42,920 nucleotides of DNA from Coprobacillus sp. GTDB lineage: Bacteria; Bacillota_I; Bacilli_A; RFN20; CAG-826. This document shows positions 1-7,712 of the stretch, piece by piece. How positions within the stretch are numbered: position 1 is the stretch's first letter; each line of letters opens with the position of its first letter. The position numbers and the translations under genes were made by a program. The notes under the pieces were generated by a model. It saw nothing but the letters and a program-made list of their open reading frames with translations, was not told where the DNA came from and searched no databases. The stretch is from the NCBI GenBank assembly GCA_021203745.1, contig JAJQAP010000047.1, positions 1 through 42,920 of the forward strand, written 5' to 3'.

Positions 1-29
1 GAGTTGCTACTGTGATTTTTCACTTCCAT
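1..29 (-). CDS. possible 5' end of an unidentified gene leaving the window
   Basis: On the minus strand an ATG at 29-27 opens a frame that stays open to the window edge (nine codons). It lies about 22 nt downstream of the predicted start site of a good minus-strand promoter (58-86). No Shine-Dalgarno sequence is visible and nine residues identify nothing. The promoter could equally serve an RNA gene beyond the edge. Confidence 0.25.
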
Positions 30-57
30 TCACAGATTCTTGATAAGTTATGAAACT

Positions 58-86
58 ATTATATGTAAACGTTTAGTAAGCTTCAA
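58..86 (-). promoter_or_regulatory. sigma-A type promoter pointing out of the window
   Basis: Minus-strand TTGAAG (86-81), a 17-nt spacer and TATAAT (63-58). The spacing is ideal and the -10 is perfect. The -35 lies just beyond the pduL stop codon at 88, so it serves whatever lies to the left of the window. Confidence 0.55.
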
Positions 87-87
87 G

Positions 88-672
88 TTAATCTTTAATG
101 AGCTCACCATAAACTTCACCACTGACATCACAAAGTCCAGCGGCATTTGCTTCATCTGTATCGATGTGGCAGGCAAGAGCAAATGTATCTTTCACTCTGA
201 CAACACAATCTCCAAAGATGATTGATCTATTTGGTGTGGTTAATTTGATCGAGACAATATCTCCGTTTTTGCAACCAAACTCTTCAGCATCTGCAGGGGT
301 CATATGAACATGACGCTTTGCCACAATGCAACCCTCTGTAAGATCTAATTCTCCACATGGTCCAACGAGTTTAATTGGAGCACTACCTTTGATATCACCT
401 GATTCTCTAATGATGGCGGGAACGCCTAAGGCTCTTGCATCAGTGGCACTGATTTCCACTTGAGCGGCATCTCTGTATGGTCCAAGAATGGACACATTCT
501 TGATGGTGCTCTTTGGTCCCGCGACATCAAGTCTTGTGGTGCTGACATATTGACCAGGCTGAGAAAGATATGCTCTGACTTCGATGTTAGCATCTTCACC
601 ACATAAAATTTTAAATTGTTCTTCAGTAACATGAATGTGCCTTGCACTTGTTTCTACTAAAATTTGTCTCAT
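88..672 (-). CDS. pduL: PduL-type phosphate acyltransferase (phosphotransacylase)
   Basis: Probable phosphotransacetylase/propanoyltransferase that interconverts acyl-CoA and acyl-phosphate, the step before acetate or propionate kinase in ATP-forming fermentation. The 194-residue protein has the two PduL-type halves, each with a histidine signature: ARHIHV (H12, H14) and KRHVHM (H121, H123). In this family these are the zinc-binding positions. The protein starts directly at the first conserved strand, so it lacks the N-terminal encapsulation helix of microcompartment PduL enzymes. No microcompartment shell gene lies nearby. It is therefore likely a free cytosolic enzyme standing in for Pta. 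The start ATG is preceded by AGGTGAGG. Confidence 0.93.
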   Translation of the reverse strand: MRQILVETSARHIHVTEEQFKILCGEDANIEVRAYLSQPGQYVSTTRLDVAGPKSTIKNVSILGPYRDAAQVEISATDARALGVPAIIRESGDIKGSAPIKLVGPCGELDLTEGCIVAKRHVHMTPADAEEFGCKNGDIVSIKLTTPNRSIIFGDCVVRVKDTFALACHIDTDEANAAGLCDVSGEVYGELIKD

Positions 673-692
673 GATTATTTACCTCACCTAAA

Positions 693-744
693 ATTATATG
701 CTTTTTAAAAAATTATTAAAATAATTTTGATTAGTCATTATAAT
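693..744. promoter_or_regulatory. divergent promoter region between pduL and the surface-protein operon
   Basis: A perfect TATAAT on the plus strand (739-744) faces the 763 gene, with a weak -35 (TTAAAA, 716-721) 17 nt upstream. On the minus strand a TATAAT (698-693) faces pduL. The two -35 regions would overlap in the same AT-rich stretch. The -10 boxes are convincing and the -35 boxes are not. Confidence 0.45.
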
Positions 745-762
745 ATTCTAATGGTGTGAATT

Positions 763-1173
763 ATGAGAAGTAAAAAACTAGCTATTTTATCTATATGTCT
801 TTTAGCGGCACTAGCAAGTGTAGGTGGATTAAAGGAAACCTATGTAGAGGAGTATATACCAGAGGTTAGTGAAAGAGTTGAATGCACTTATCAAGAGGCA
901 ATAGAAATTGATCTTGATTTCGACATAGAAGATAAAAACGATGCATATTTTGAAGACGCTGAAAGAAATGTCGATGTTTTTTATGCAGAGGTTGCAGCAG
1001 ATAGTATTGATGACGATTCAGATGTCCCATTTTCCACTTCTCTTAGCTTCCAATGGTGGTGGATTGTTATTATCGTTGGAACCATAGCACTTATATTCTT
1101 TATAGGTTGGCTTATCTTCTTTATTTGGGATAGGAAAGACAAAAAGAAATACAAAAAGAAGCAACAAAAATAA
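763..1173 (+). CDS. membrane-anchored acidic surface protein, unknown function
   Basis: Not recognised as a named family. The 136-residue protein begins with a signal-like segment (MRSKK followed by a hydrophobic stretch to about residue 22, no lipobox cysteine). A strongly acidic outer region follows (about 25-95, rich in Asp and Glu). It ends with a single hydrophobic helix (about 96-122) and a Lys-rich tail. That is the layout of a C-terminally anchored extracellular protein. The tail resembles a sortase sorting signal, but no LPXTG-like motif precedes the helix, so it is probably a simple transmembrane anchor. It is followed after 1 nt by the GtrA-like gene, so the two are co-transcribed and may act together at the envelope. 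Confidence 0.75.
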   Translation: MRSKKLAILSICLLAALASVGGLKETYVEEYIPEVSERVECTYQEAIEIDLDFDIEDKNDAYFEDAERNVDVFYAEVAADSIDDDSDVPFSTSLSFQWWWIVIIVGTIALIFFIGWLIFFIWDRKDKKKYKKKQQK

Positions 1174-1174
1174 A

Positions 1175-1753
1175 ATGGCAGAGAAAACAGAAAAAAGTAA
1201 GAGTAAATTTGGCCGAGAGTTAGGTCGATTCGCCATTACTGGACTCAGTTGTGCAATTATTGATTATCTAGTATGCGAACTATTTTTGTTTATTTGTCGA
1301 AACATTGATACAGTATGGGCAAATATCATCGCCACTTTTGCTGGATTCCTTGTCGGTGCCACACTTAACTATGTAATATCGACCTTTTGGGTTTATAAAG
1401 ACAATACCGATAAAAAGAAAAAAGAGAGTAAAACTGGTTTGTTTGTGGTGAAATTCCTTCTTCTTGCTTTTGTCGCTCTTTTAATATCCGAAGGAGTGAT
1501 GGTTTTATCTCAATACATAGTGAGAATAACCTCGGGTTACGATATAGCAAATTTCAATATAAGCGGCATCTTTACAACGAGGTTCTGGATCGATGCAGAA
1601 TTCTGGTTATATTTACTTTGTTTTGTCATCAAAACCGTCTTTGGAGCGGTTTGGAATTATTACACAAGAAAATATATTCTCTATAAAACAAACACGAAGA
1701 GAGTTAAAAATCCCGATAATTCTAATATTGAAAATGAGGTACAAAAAGAGTAA
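1175..1753 (+). CDS. GtrA-like (DPMS transmembrane domain) membrane protein
   Basis: A 192-residue protein with four predicted membrane helices (about 22-42, 48-72, 85-110 and 140-165). The N-terminal FGRELGRF...G...IDY pattern is typical of the GtrA family. Members help flip or synthesise polyprenyl-linked sugars for cell-surface polysaccharide or teichoic-acid glycosylation. The tail is hydrophilic and basic, then polar. The start lies 1 nt after the upstream stop without a clear Shine-Dalgarno sequence, suggesting translational coupling. Pairing with a surface protein fits an envelope role. The substrate cannot be told. Confidence 0.85.
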   Translation: MAEKTEKSKSKFGRELGRFAITGLSCAIIDYLVCELFLFICRNIDTVWANIIATFAGFLVGATLNYVISTFWVYKDNTDKKKKESKTGLFVVKFLLLAFVALLISEGVMVLSQYIVRITSGYDIANFNISGIFTTRFWIDAEFWLYLLCFVIKTVFGAVWNYYTRKYILYKTNTKRVKNPDNSNIENEVQKE

Positions 1754-1771
1754 ATTATAAATACTGAAATT

Positions 1772-1856
1772 GCGCGAGTGGCGGAATTGGTAGACGCGTA
1801 CGTTTGAGGGGCGTATGGGAATTCCCGTGTGAGTTCAAGTCTCATCTCGCGCACCA
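1772..1856 (+). tRNA. tRNA-Leu(GAG)
   Basis: The acceptor arms GCGCGAG (1772-1778) and CTCGCGC (1846-1852) pair perfectly, followed by A and an encoded CCA. It has the long variable arm of a class II tRNA and anticodon GAG in the loop TTTGAGG. It begins 18 nt after the gtrA-like stop with no separate promoter visible, so it is probably transcribed with that operon. Confidence 0.96.
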
Positions 1857-1858
1857 TC

Positions 1859-1889
1859 AAAAAAACGAACTTAAGTGTTCGTCTTTTTT
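1859..1889. terminator. bidirectional rho-independent terminator
   Basis: Stem ACGAAC (1865-1870) with GTTCGT (1877-1882) and a 6-nt loop. It has a T-run on the plus side (1884-1889) and an A-run on the other side (1859-1865). It can end the tRNA-Leu transcript on + and the methyltransferase operon on -. Confidence 0.85.
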
Positions 1890-1903
1890 ATTAAAATCAA
1901 TGT

Positions 1904-2527
1904 CTATTTTTTAGTAGCAGAAATTTCTAAGACCTTTTTTGGTTTTTCGTAGCGGTTCATATCCGCTTCCACTACCTGACACTCTCCAATTAACGAGAAG
2001 TAATTTATAGCGTCTTCAATTGTAAAGAAACGTTTATTATATCCATCTACGTAGTAATAATTCTGGTCAAGTTTTACTCCTTGTCCCGCTCCAAAATTTG
2101 TGTCTTTTGTGGAGTTTACCCTAGCAAGTAAATAACCATTTGGGCTAAGGATTCTTCTTATCTCCTTCATAATCTTTTTTGTGGTTTCATCATCAAAATA
2201 ATGAAGAGATAGATCAGCGACAATGACATCAAAAGAACTGTCGTTAAATGGTAAAGGCCCTGAAATGTCTATTAGTTTTGTTTCTGCACTCGAGATATTC
2301 TTTTTAAGAATATCAAGAGCAACCTTAGAGTAGTCACAGGCAATTACTTTAAAACCGCGTTCCACTAAATAAAGAGTGTCATTACCGGTTCCACAACCTA
2401 AATCTAGGACATTCGTGGAGCAGTTATGTAAAATGCACTGATATTTGTCTAACCAGTTGTCATAAGTTATAGATTCATCAGAGTGTTTTTTATGGGTTGT
2501 ATCCCAATAATCAACAAAATCCATCAT
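1904..2527 (-). CDS. class I SAM-dependent methyltransferase (last gene of candidate defence cassette)
   Basis: A 207-residue Rossmann-fold methyltransferase with motif I LDLGCGTGND (41-50), an acidic residue after strand 2 (ACDYS), and a later D-L-S-L-H-Y-F segment typical of Methyltransf_11/25 and TehB-like enzymes. No DNA methylase motif (NPPY/DPPY or PC) is present, so DNA methylation is unlikely. The substrate could be a small molecule, RNA or protein. Its ATG overlaps the helicase stop in an ATGA arrangement, so translation is coupled. It is the distal gene of the three-gene operon 5330 to 1904 and ends at a shared terminator next to tRNA-Leu. Two adjacent ATGs (2527, 2524) could both serve as start. 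Confidence 0.85.
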   Translation of the reverse strand: MMDFVDYWDTTHKKHSDESITYDNWLDKYQCILHNCSTNVLDLGCGTGNDTLYLVERGFKVIACDYSKVALDILKKNISSAETKLIDISGPLPFNDSSFDVIVADLSLHYFDDETTKKIMKEIRRILSPNGYLLARVNSTKDTNFGAGQGVKLDQNYYYVDGYNKRFFTIEDAINYFSLIGECQVVEADMNRYEKPKKVLEISATKK

Positions 2528-5016
2528 AGACCTCCTAAGTCTTTATAATAATTTTCTAAGAATTTAGTTTCTTTTTCCACTACTTCATTCTTTATCTCAT
2601 CAGATAATTGACTCCACAAGGTTGGATTGAAAGATAAAAGATTCAAATCAGAACTATAATAGACAAATCGTTTTCTTTCAAACTTCTCAAAAGGATTTGA
2701 TAGAATGCTACGTTTCATTTTTATTTTATCATTTAAGTAATCGTAATCAAAGACACACCCTTTACGATCAACAGGTAGATTTCTATCTAGTCTATCGAGA
2801 TAGAAGGAACTATACCTATCGATGAGTGAGTCAATGTTAACTTCACCTTCGGTGTCAGCAAGAGCAAACATGCAGAGCATAAAGTTCAATTTAAATGAAT
2901 AAGTTAATGCATTTTCATCAATAAAATCGAGAAAATCTTGAAGAATTGTCTCATCTGAGTGAACTGGCAAATTTTTAATTGCTCGAATGTTTTCAATATC
3001 GGTTGCAGAGAAATATGGCATATTTTTACTTCCGATTGGAAGATAGAGACTAGATAGTTCTGGGTTTTTCTTTACCCACTTACTGAGCGTCGTTGTTCCT
3101 ATAAATAATTCACGTGCTGCCTGTTCAAGTGATAGGCAATCTTTGTACTTTTCTTCAAATGTAAATACATCGACTTCTTGCATAGAGATTTCGTTTTCAC
3201 TTAAACCGAGAATTGATAGGTAGTCAGTGTTGTTATTTATGACACCCGCAAAATCAGAATAATTCTCAATGTGAAAGAGGGAATTAAAGTTCCAAGGAGA
3301 AAGCTTTCCAACATAGTTGTCCACCACATCGATAACATATAGGCATTCTTTTCCATCATAATTTCTGACTCCTCTTCCGATTTGCTGCAAATACAAAACC
3401 TTAGAAAGAGTTGGTCTTGCCATAACAACGATTTCAGTTTGTGGACTATCCCAACCTTCGCTGATTAATTGACAACTTATGAGAAACTGAACTTTTTTAT
3501 CACGATAGAGTTCCATAATTTTGTCGTTATTTTTATTACCACCATAAACGGCTCTAGCACTTAATCCAGCTTCGTTCATCATCTTCTCGAGTTTTTTGCA
3601 GTGGTTGACGTTTACACAGAAGACAATTCCTTGCTTATAGAAGTCTTTCCTTGGAGCAAAATATTTCTTTATCGTTTGGACAATAAGTTCGTTTCTTGAA
3701 TCCACAATGAGGGTCTTTTCTAGATCACCATAGTTGTAATCCTTGCCGTTGTAACGGACATTACTTAAATCAATGTTACTGAGTAGTCTATAACATCGAA
3801 TATTTGATATAACACCTTTTTCTATTGCTTCTTCAAAGGATAGTTTTGATTCATATTGCCCAAATATTTCTTCGAGTTTCTGATTATCTAATCGTTCTGG
3901 CGTGGCCGTTAACCCGATTAAATATTTTGGAGTAAAATACTGTAAGGTCTTTTTGCAGTTTGCCGCTTGAGCATGATGTGCTTCATCAAAAACAATGTAA
4001 TCATAATGATCTTTTTCAATTTTGTTGCGTTCTAGAAAAACCCTATTATAGAATTTGACTTCAATATTGAGTTTATTAGATAAAACAGATGTTCTTTTTT
4101 CCCAGTCTTCCTTTATTGGAATTGATGGAACCATAATAAGCACATTTTTAACTGCACCGATTTTTTGCAGACTTTTTAGATCTTCAAGAACAATTTGAGA
4201 CTTGCCACTACCCATTGGGCAAACTATCAACGAAGTATTAATTCCTTCAATTCTTGCCTCATTTATATCTTCCAAGATTTGTTCCTGGTGTTCATAGAGT
4301 TTGAACTTCCTTTCTTCTTTAAACACTGCAGAATTTATAAACTCATCTGAACTGCCGAGATATTTCTTAATGTTATCGATGATTTGATCTTTGAAAGCCA
4401 TATTGGAAGTTGAAAAACGGAAGACTTTAAAGTCATATAGAACTAGTGTATTTTGTTTTTCTAACTGCCTTTCATATTTTTCCTCACCGATAATCTGAGG
4501 GTGATGATAGGAAACTCCGTTTTCTTCGATGGCATAATTACCATTTTTTGTTTCTATAACATAATCGACAAAGGCATTTTTTCCATTTTCAAGTGAAATG
4601 GAATATTCCTTCTTTAAATACTGAAGAGCATCCTCTCCATAGGCATCCATAAAAAGTTCTTCAAATGATTGTTCTAGAGGCGTGTTATCAGTGTGAACAA
4701 CATCAAAAATGCCACCATCATCATCAATCTCTATTTCATCAGCGGATTTATATAACCATTCATTAATTTTTTCAATCGTTTCATGGCCCCTATAGTTGAA
4801 ACGAAGGACTTTTTTATAAATTGCCATGTAGCGGTTCTGCATTTCGCAGTATTTTGAATAGTCAAAAAGAATATTGTCATAGTTTTTGCAAATATCATCA
4901 TCGACAATCAAACATATATCGCCACTAACAAAAACAAATGAAGAGTGTTTCTCATCATAAAAATACTGTTCAATGAGAGTAAATCCTAAGTCTTCAATTT
5001 GCTTTCTATTAATCAT
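2524..5016 (-). CDS. nuclease-like / SF2 helicase / HTH fusion protein
   Basis: An 830-residue multidomain protein. Residues about 110-215 resemble a PD-(D/E)XK fold of the DUF559/Vsr-like kind: D151, then A-I-E-E-N-G (E163, E164), then a His pair and a V-F-R-F strand. The canonical ExK lysine is replaced by Asn. Residues 240-570 form an SF2 helicase: Walker A MGSGKS (268-273), DEAH (344-347), TATPERLD (370-377), and motif VI QQIGRGVR (544-551), as in COG1061/type I restriction helicases. Residues about 628-680 look like a MerR/excisionase-type helix-turn-helix (LSLEQAARELF...TTLSKWVKK). The C-terminal 150 residues are unrecognised. The start ATG overlaps the upstream stop by 1 nt (TAATG). 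It is likely a DNA-targeting effector or remodeller; its cellular role is inferred only. Confidence 0.85.
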   Translation of the reverse strand: MINRKQIEDLGFTLIEQYFYDEKHSSFVFVSGDICLIVDDDICKNYDNILFDYSKYCEMQNRYMAIYKKVLRFNYRGHETIEKINEWLYKSADEIEIDDDGGIFDVVHTDNTPLEQSFEELFMDAYGEDALQYLKKEYSISLENGKNAFVDYVIETKNGNYAIEENGVSYHHPQIIGEEKYERQLEKQNTLVLYDFKVFRFSTSNMAFKDQIIDNIKKYLGSSDEFINSAVFKEERKFKLYEHQEQILEDINEARIEGINTSLIVCPMGSGKSQIVLEDLKSLQKIGAVKNVLIMVPSIPIKEDWEKRTSVLSNKLNIEVKFYNRVFLERNKIEKDHYDYIVFDEAHHAQAANCKKTLQYFTPKYLIGLTATPERLDNQKLEEIFGQYESKLSFEEAIEKGVISNIRCYRLLSNIDLSNVRYNGKDYNYGDLEKTLIVDSRNELIVQTIKKYFAPRKDFYKQGIVFCVNVNHCKKLEKMMNEAGLSARAVYGGNKNNDKIMELYRDKKVQFLISCQLISEGWDSPQTEIVVMARPTLSKVLYLQQIGRGVRNYDGKECLYVIDVVDNYVGKLSPWNFNSLFHIENYSDFAGVINNNTDYLSILGLSENEISMQEVDVFTFEEKYKDCLSLEQAARELFIGTTTLSKWVKKNPELSSLYLPIGSKNMPYFSATDIENIRAIKNLPVHSDETILQDFLDFIDENALTYSFKLNFMLCMFALADTEGEVNIDSLIDRYSSFYLDRLDRNLPVDRKGCVFDYDYLNDKIKMKRSILSNPFEKFERKRFVYYSSDLNLLSFNPTLWSQLSDEIKNEVVEKETKFLENYYKDLGGL

Positions 5017-5330
5017 TAATCGTTTACATATTCGAGGAATATTTTATCTTTAAATGCTCCTCTTTCTTCTTCTTTCTGTTTTCTTTTTGCGTCAAAAGAG
5101 TCATACGTATAACCTTTTTGTGTCGCGATAGCCCTTAATACTTCTTCTAGATCAATGAGTTCTTCTACATTATCGTCTTTTAGAAATTCCTCAAGTTCTT
5201 CTTTAAATTTGGTCTTTAGGGCGTCGTAATATTCGTTATCGTCTAAGGCTCTTGTAACACAAGTTTTGCCATCATCACTTTCGATGATAGTCGGAATTAA
5301 ATCGCGTACTAATTTGTTATAAACTGTCAT
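5016..5330 (-). CDS. MazG-like (all-alpha NTP-PPase) nucleotide pyrophosphohydrolase
   Basis: A 104-residue protein of the MazG/HisE/dUTPase all-alpha superfamily, closest in style to COG4997 'phosphoribosyl-ATP pyrophosphohydrolase-like' proteins. It begins with the typical Y-N-K-L-V-R-D-L-I-P block. It carries the metal-binding pattern ExxE (E44, E47) followed by ExxD (E57, D60). Such enzymes hydrolyse NTPs or damaged nucleotides to the monophosphate. No his genes are nearby, so a histidine role is unlikely. It is the first gene of the three-gene operon, with GGGAG before the ATG. Nucleotide depletion or house-cleaning linked to the helicase is an inference. Confidence 0.9.
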   Translation of the reverse strand: MTVYNKLVRDLIPTIIESDDGKTCVTRALDDNEYYDALKTKFKEELEEFLKDDNVEELIDLEEVLRAIATQKGYTYDSFDAKRKQKEEERGAFKDKIFLEYVND

Positions 5331-5447
5331 ATTTTTCTCCCATAATATTAAAAATATATCACAAATTTTTTATTCTAATAAAAAAATATAGTCATTTTAT
5401 GAAAATGAGAGTAAGATAATAAAGCGTTAAATGTAAGGAGATAGATT

Positions 5448-5933
5448 ATGCCACAGGCACAAAAAAAGAGTAGAGTAACAAGCGTTACAATCATGATCAT
5501 TTCAATCGTATTACTAATGATTGCATCATTAGCGATGTTTTTCCCAAACATCAAAACTGCCGCAGGTGCATCTCCTTCAGCCGCAGATATATTCTGGCCT
5601 AACTCCAAGAATCAACCAGTTGGGTTTATCGGTATTTGGCCTGTCTTTATCGGATATATGTTTATCTTCCTTTGTGGAGTGGGAACCCTTGTTCTTGCGC
5701 TTCCTGTTATTCATCTATCCTATAAACTTGAAAAGACACTTCTAATTACATTTACTGCACTTGAAGTTGTTGGAGCAATTCTAGTTGCCTTAATCAACGT
5801 CTTCTACTGCTCCATAAATGGTTTTATGGCCCAGCTCATGGATACCACCTTCTATTGGGGAGCGTATCTCGCGGTGTTCTGTACGTTAATTGCCGCGGGC
5901 TTAAATATCTACGCCATCTATCTAGATCGATAA
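5448..5933 (+). CDS. four-helix membrane protein, unknown function
   Basis: Not recognised. The 161-residue protein has a basic N-terminus, then four hydrophobic segments (about 14-33, 63-90, 98-125 and 135-158). The loop between the first two (about 40-60) is Ala/Ser/Pro-rich and probably faces outward. It has a strong Shine-Dalgarno sequence (AAGGAGA, 7 nt before ATG). It is a single-gene unit closed by the terminator at 5951-5981. No conserved catalytic motif is visible. Confidence 0.75.
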   Translation: MPQAQKKSRVTSVTIMIISIVLLMIASLAMFFPNIKTAAGASPSAADIFWPNSKNQPVGFIGIWPVFIGYMFIFLCGVGTLVLALPVIHLSYKLEKTLLITFTALEVVGAILVALINVFYCSINGFMAQLMDTTFYWGAYLAVFCTLIAAGLNIYAIYLDR

Positions 5934-5950
5934 TTAGTTAAATATAATAA

Positions 5951-5981
5951 AAAGAAAAGAGGCAAATGCCTCTTTTTCTTT
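5951..5981. terminator. bidirectional terminator between convergent genes
   Basis: A long stem AAAGAAAAGAGGCA (5951-5964) with TGCCTCTTTTTCTTT (5967-5981) and a 2-nt loop gap. Poly-purine and poly-pyrimidine arms give a U-run in both directions. It serves the membrane protein on + and the peptidase on -. Confidence 0.85.
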
Positions 5982-5995
5982 ATCTATAAGTTATT

Positions 5996-7702
5996 TTATA
6001 ACTTAGATTCTAAGTCTCCAAGAATCTTTTTAAGTGGTCTTATAGCTTTTGCAACATTTCCTTCTTCAAAAGGATTTCTTAGATGATTCTTTTTAAGGGT
6101 TTCGACAAATGGGCTACGGCCACCATACTTACAGAGTTTAATGTATTTATTAATGGCTTTCTCTGGATTCTTTTGAGACAAGTCTAAGAACTCAAAGGCC
6201 ACCACTTGAGCAAGGGTATAATCGATATAGTAGAATGGGGACTGGAAGATATGAGCTTGACGGAGCCACCAACCACCTTTTTCTAGTTCTGGAGCTTCAC
6301 TGAAGTCGAGATGTGGTTGATACTTATGTTCTAGCTCTCTAAATTTAGCACATCTCTGTTCGTGCGTGGCATCGACATTTTCATAGACCCAGTGCTGGAA
6401 CTCATCCACAGTTACTCCATATGGTAAGAAGGTAATTGCCCCTTTAAGATGAGAGTACTTATATTTTGTGGTGTCTTCTTTAAAGAAGTCTTCCATATAT
6501 GGCCATGTAAGGAATTCCATACTCATAGAATGGATTTCACATGTTTCCATTGTGGCCTCTCGATACTCTGGTACTTTGATCTTTCTTGCACAGTAGAATT
6601 GGAAAGCATGTCCAATTTCATGGGTTAATGTTTCAACATCGTTTAAGGTTCCATTATTATTAGCAAAGACAAATGGTGCTTTATATCTTGGGAAGGATGT
6701 ACAGAATCCACCACTCATCTTTCCAGGTTTGGCGTCAAGATCTAGAAGATGATGATTAACCATATAATGGAAGAAGTCTCCAATTTCAGGAGAGAGTTTA
6801 TCATACATATTACAGGCAATCTGAACTTGCTCTTGGGTACCCATCTTTGGGGTGGGATTACCATCGAGGAAGTCGAGGTTATAATCGTAGTATTGAGGAT
6901 TCTTCACTCCAATTCGTTTGATTTGACTCTTATATAGCTTTTGGGTATAAGGGACAACCGCTTCATAAATCTGGTCTCGATATCCTTTGACCTTTTCTGG
7001 GTCGTAGTCCATTCTACCCATTCTGTCATAACCTAGTTCAACATAGTTTTTATAACCGAGTTTTTTGGCCATTCTGTCTCTTACATGGACGAGCTGGTCA
7101 TAGATATCACCAAATTCCGCATCATGGTCTTCAAAGAATTTTGCAGTGGCAAGAGATGCCGCTCTTCTTGTTTCTCTATCCGCAGAATTGGTATATTTAT
7201 TCATCTGAGGGAGATTTAATACCTCACCATTAAATTCAATTTGCGCGGACGCGATTAAGGCGGAGTACTGACTAACAAGTTCATTTTCTTTTGTGGCTTC
7301 TTCAATAACATCTGGAGAGAAGGTCTTTAGGGCTAACTCCCATTGTTTAACGGCATACTCTCCATAGATCTTTTTAAGATCATCGATATATGGAGCGTGC
7401 ACAAGTATCTCCATAAATTGAGTGGATACAGCGTTCAACGCTGGGGCAATCTGATTGACCTGGTCTTCGAGTTTCTTATATTTAGGATCGGTGGTGTCAA
7501 GTTGGAAATGGACTTCAATTAGTCCAAAATCTGTGGATATATCATCGGTGTATTTATTCATCTTGTTAATGACTTTAACCGCGCTTTTTGCATCGTTGCA
7601 CGCTTTTAACTCTTCAATAAGAGAGATGAGTTTTGCTTGAATCTTTTTTTCATTTAAGGGGTGAATTTTAAATTCTTCAAAGGTTAGTTCTGTTTCTTTC
7701 AT
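5996..7702 (-). CDS. M3 family oligoendopeptidase (PepF-like)
   Basis: A cytosolic zinc metallopeptidase of 568 residues, the usual length for the PepF/oligoendopeptidase F group that degrades short peptides. The zinc site is T-H-E-I-G-H-A-F with H361, E362 and H365; the downstream E-I-H-S-M-S-M-E-F region supplies the third ligand. The C-terminal Y-Y-I-D-Y-T-L-A block is typical of the M3 fold. AAGGAGAAA precedes the ATG. It lies 10 nt downstream of the lemA-like gene on the same strand and is probably co-transcribed with it. Confidence 0.95.
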   Translation of the reverse strand: MKETELTFEEFKIHPLNEKKIQAKLISLIEELKACNDAKSAVKVINKMNKYTDDISTDFGLIEVHFQLDTTDPKYKKLEDQVNQIAPALNAVSTQFMEILVHAPYIDDLKKIYGEYAVKQWELALKTFSPDVIEEATKENELVSQYSALIASAQIEFNGEVLNLPQMNKYTNSADRETRRAASLATAKFFEDHDAEFGDIYDQLVHVRDRMAKKLGYKNYVELGYDRMGRMDYDPEKVKGYRDQIYEAVVPYTQKLYKSQIKRIGVKNPQYYDYNLDFLDGNPTPKMGTQEQVQIACNMYDKLSPEIGDFFHYMVNHHLLDLDAKPGKMSGGFCTSFPRYKAPFVFANNNGTLNDVETLTHEIGHAFQFYCARKIKVPEYREATMETCEIHSMSMEFLTWPYMEDFFKEDTTKYKYSHLKGAITFLPYGVTVDEFQHWVYENVDATHEQRCAKFRELEHKYQPHLDFSEAPELEKGGWWLRQAHIFQSPFYYIDYTLAQVVAFEFLDLSQKNPEKAINKYIKLCKYGGRSPFVETLKKNHLRNPFEEGNVAKAIRPLKKILGDLESKL

Positions 7703-7712
7703 ATTTTTCTCC

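Noticed and set aside
10..37. Inverted repeat CTGTGA...TCACAG near the left edge as a pduL terminator
   Set aside because: The loop is long, no U-run follows, and it lies downstream of another promoter, so terminator function is not supported.
751..759. ATG GTG TGA just downstream of a TATAAT, in frame with the 763 gene, which might hint at UGA recoding to Trp
   Set aside because: TGA clearly ends several conserved genes here (helicase, nrnA, miaB) and Trp is encoded by TGG throughout, so UGA is a stop and this is only a two-codon frame.
5375..5608. Minus-strand open frame opposite the four-helix membrane protein
   Set aside because: It lacks a ribosome binding site and lies antisense to a gene with a strong Shine-Dalgarno sequence and its own terminator.
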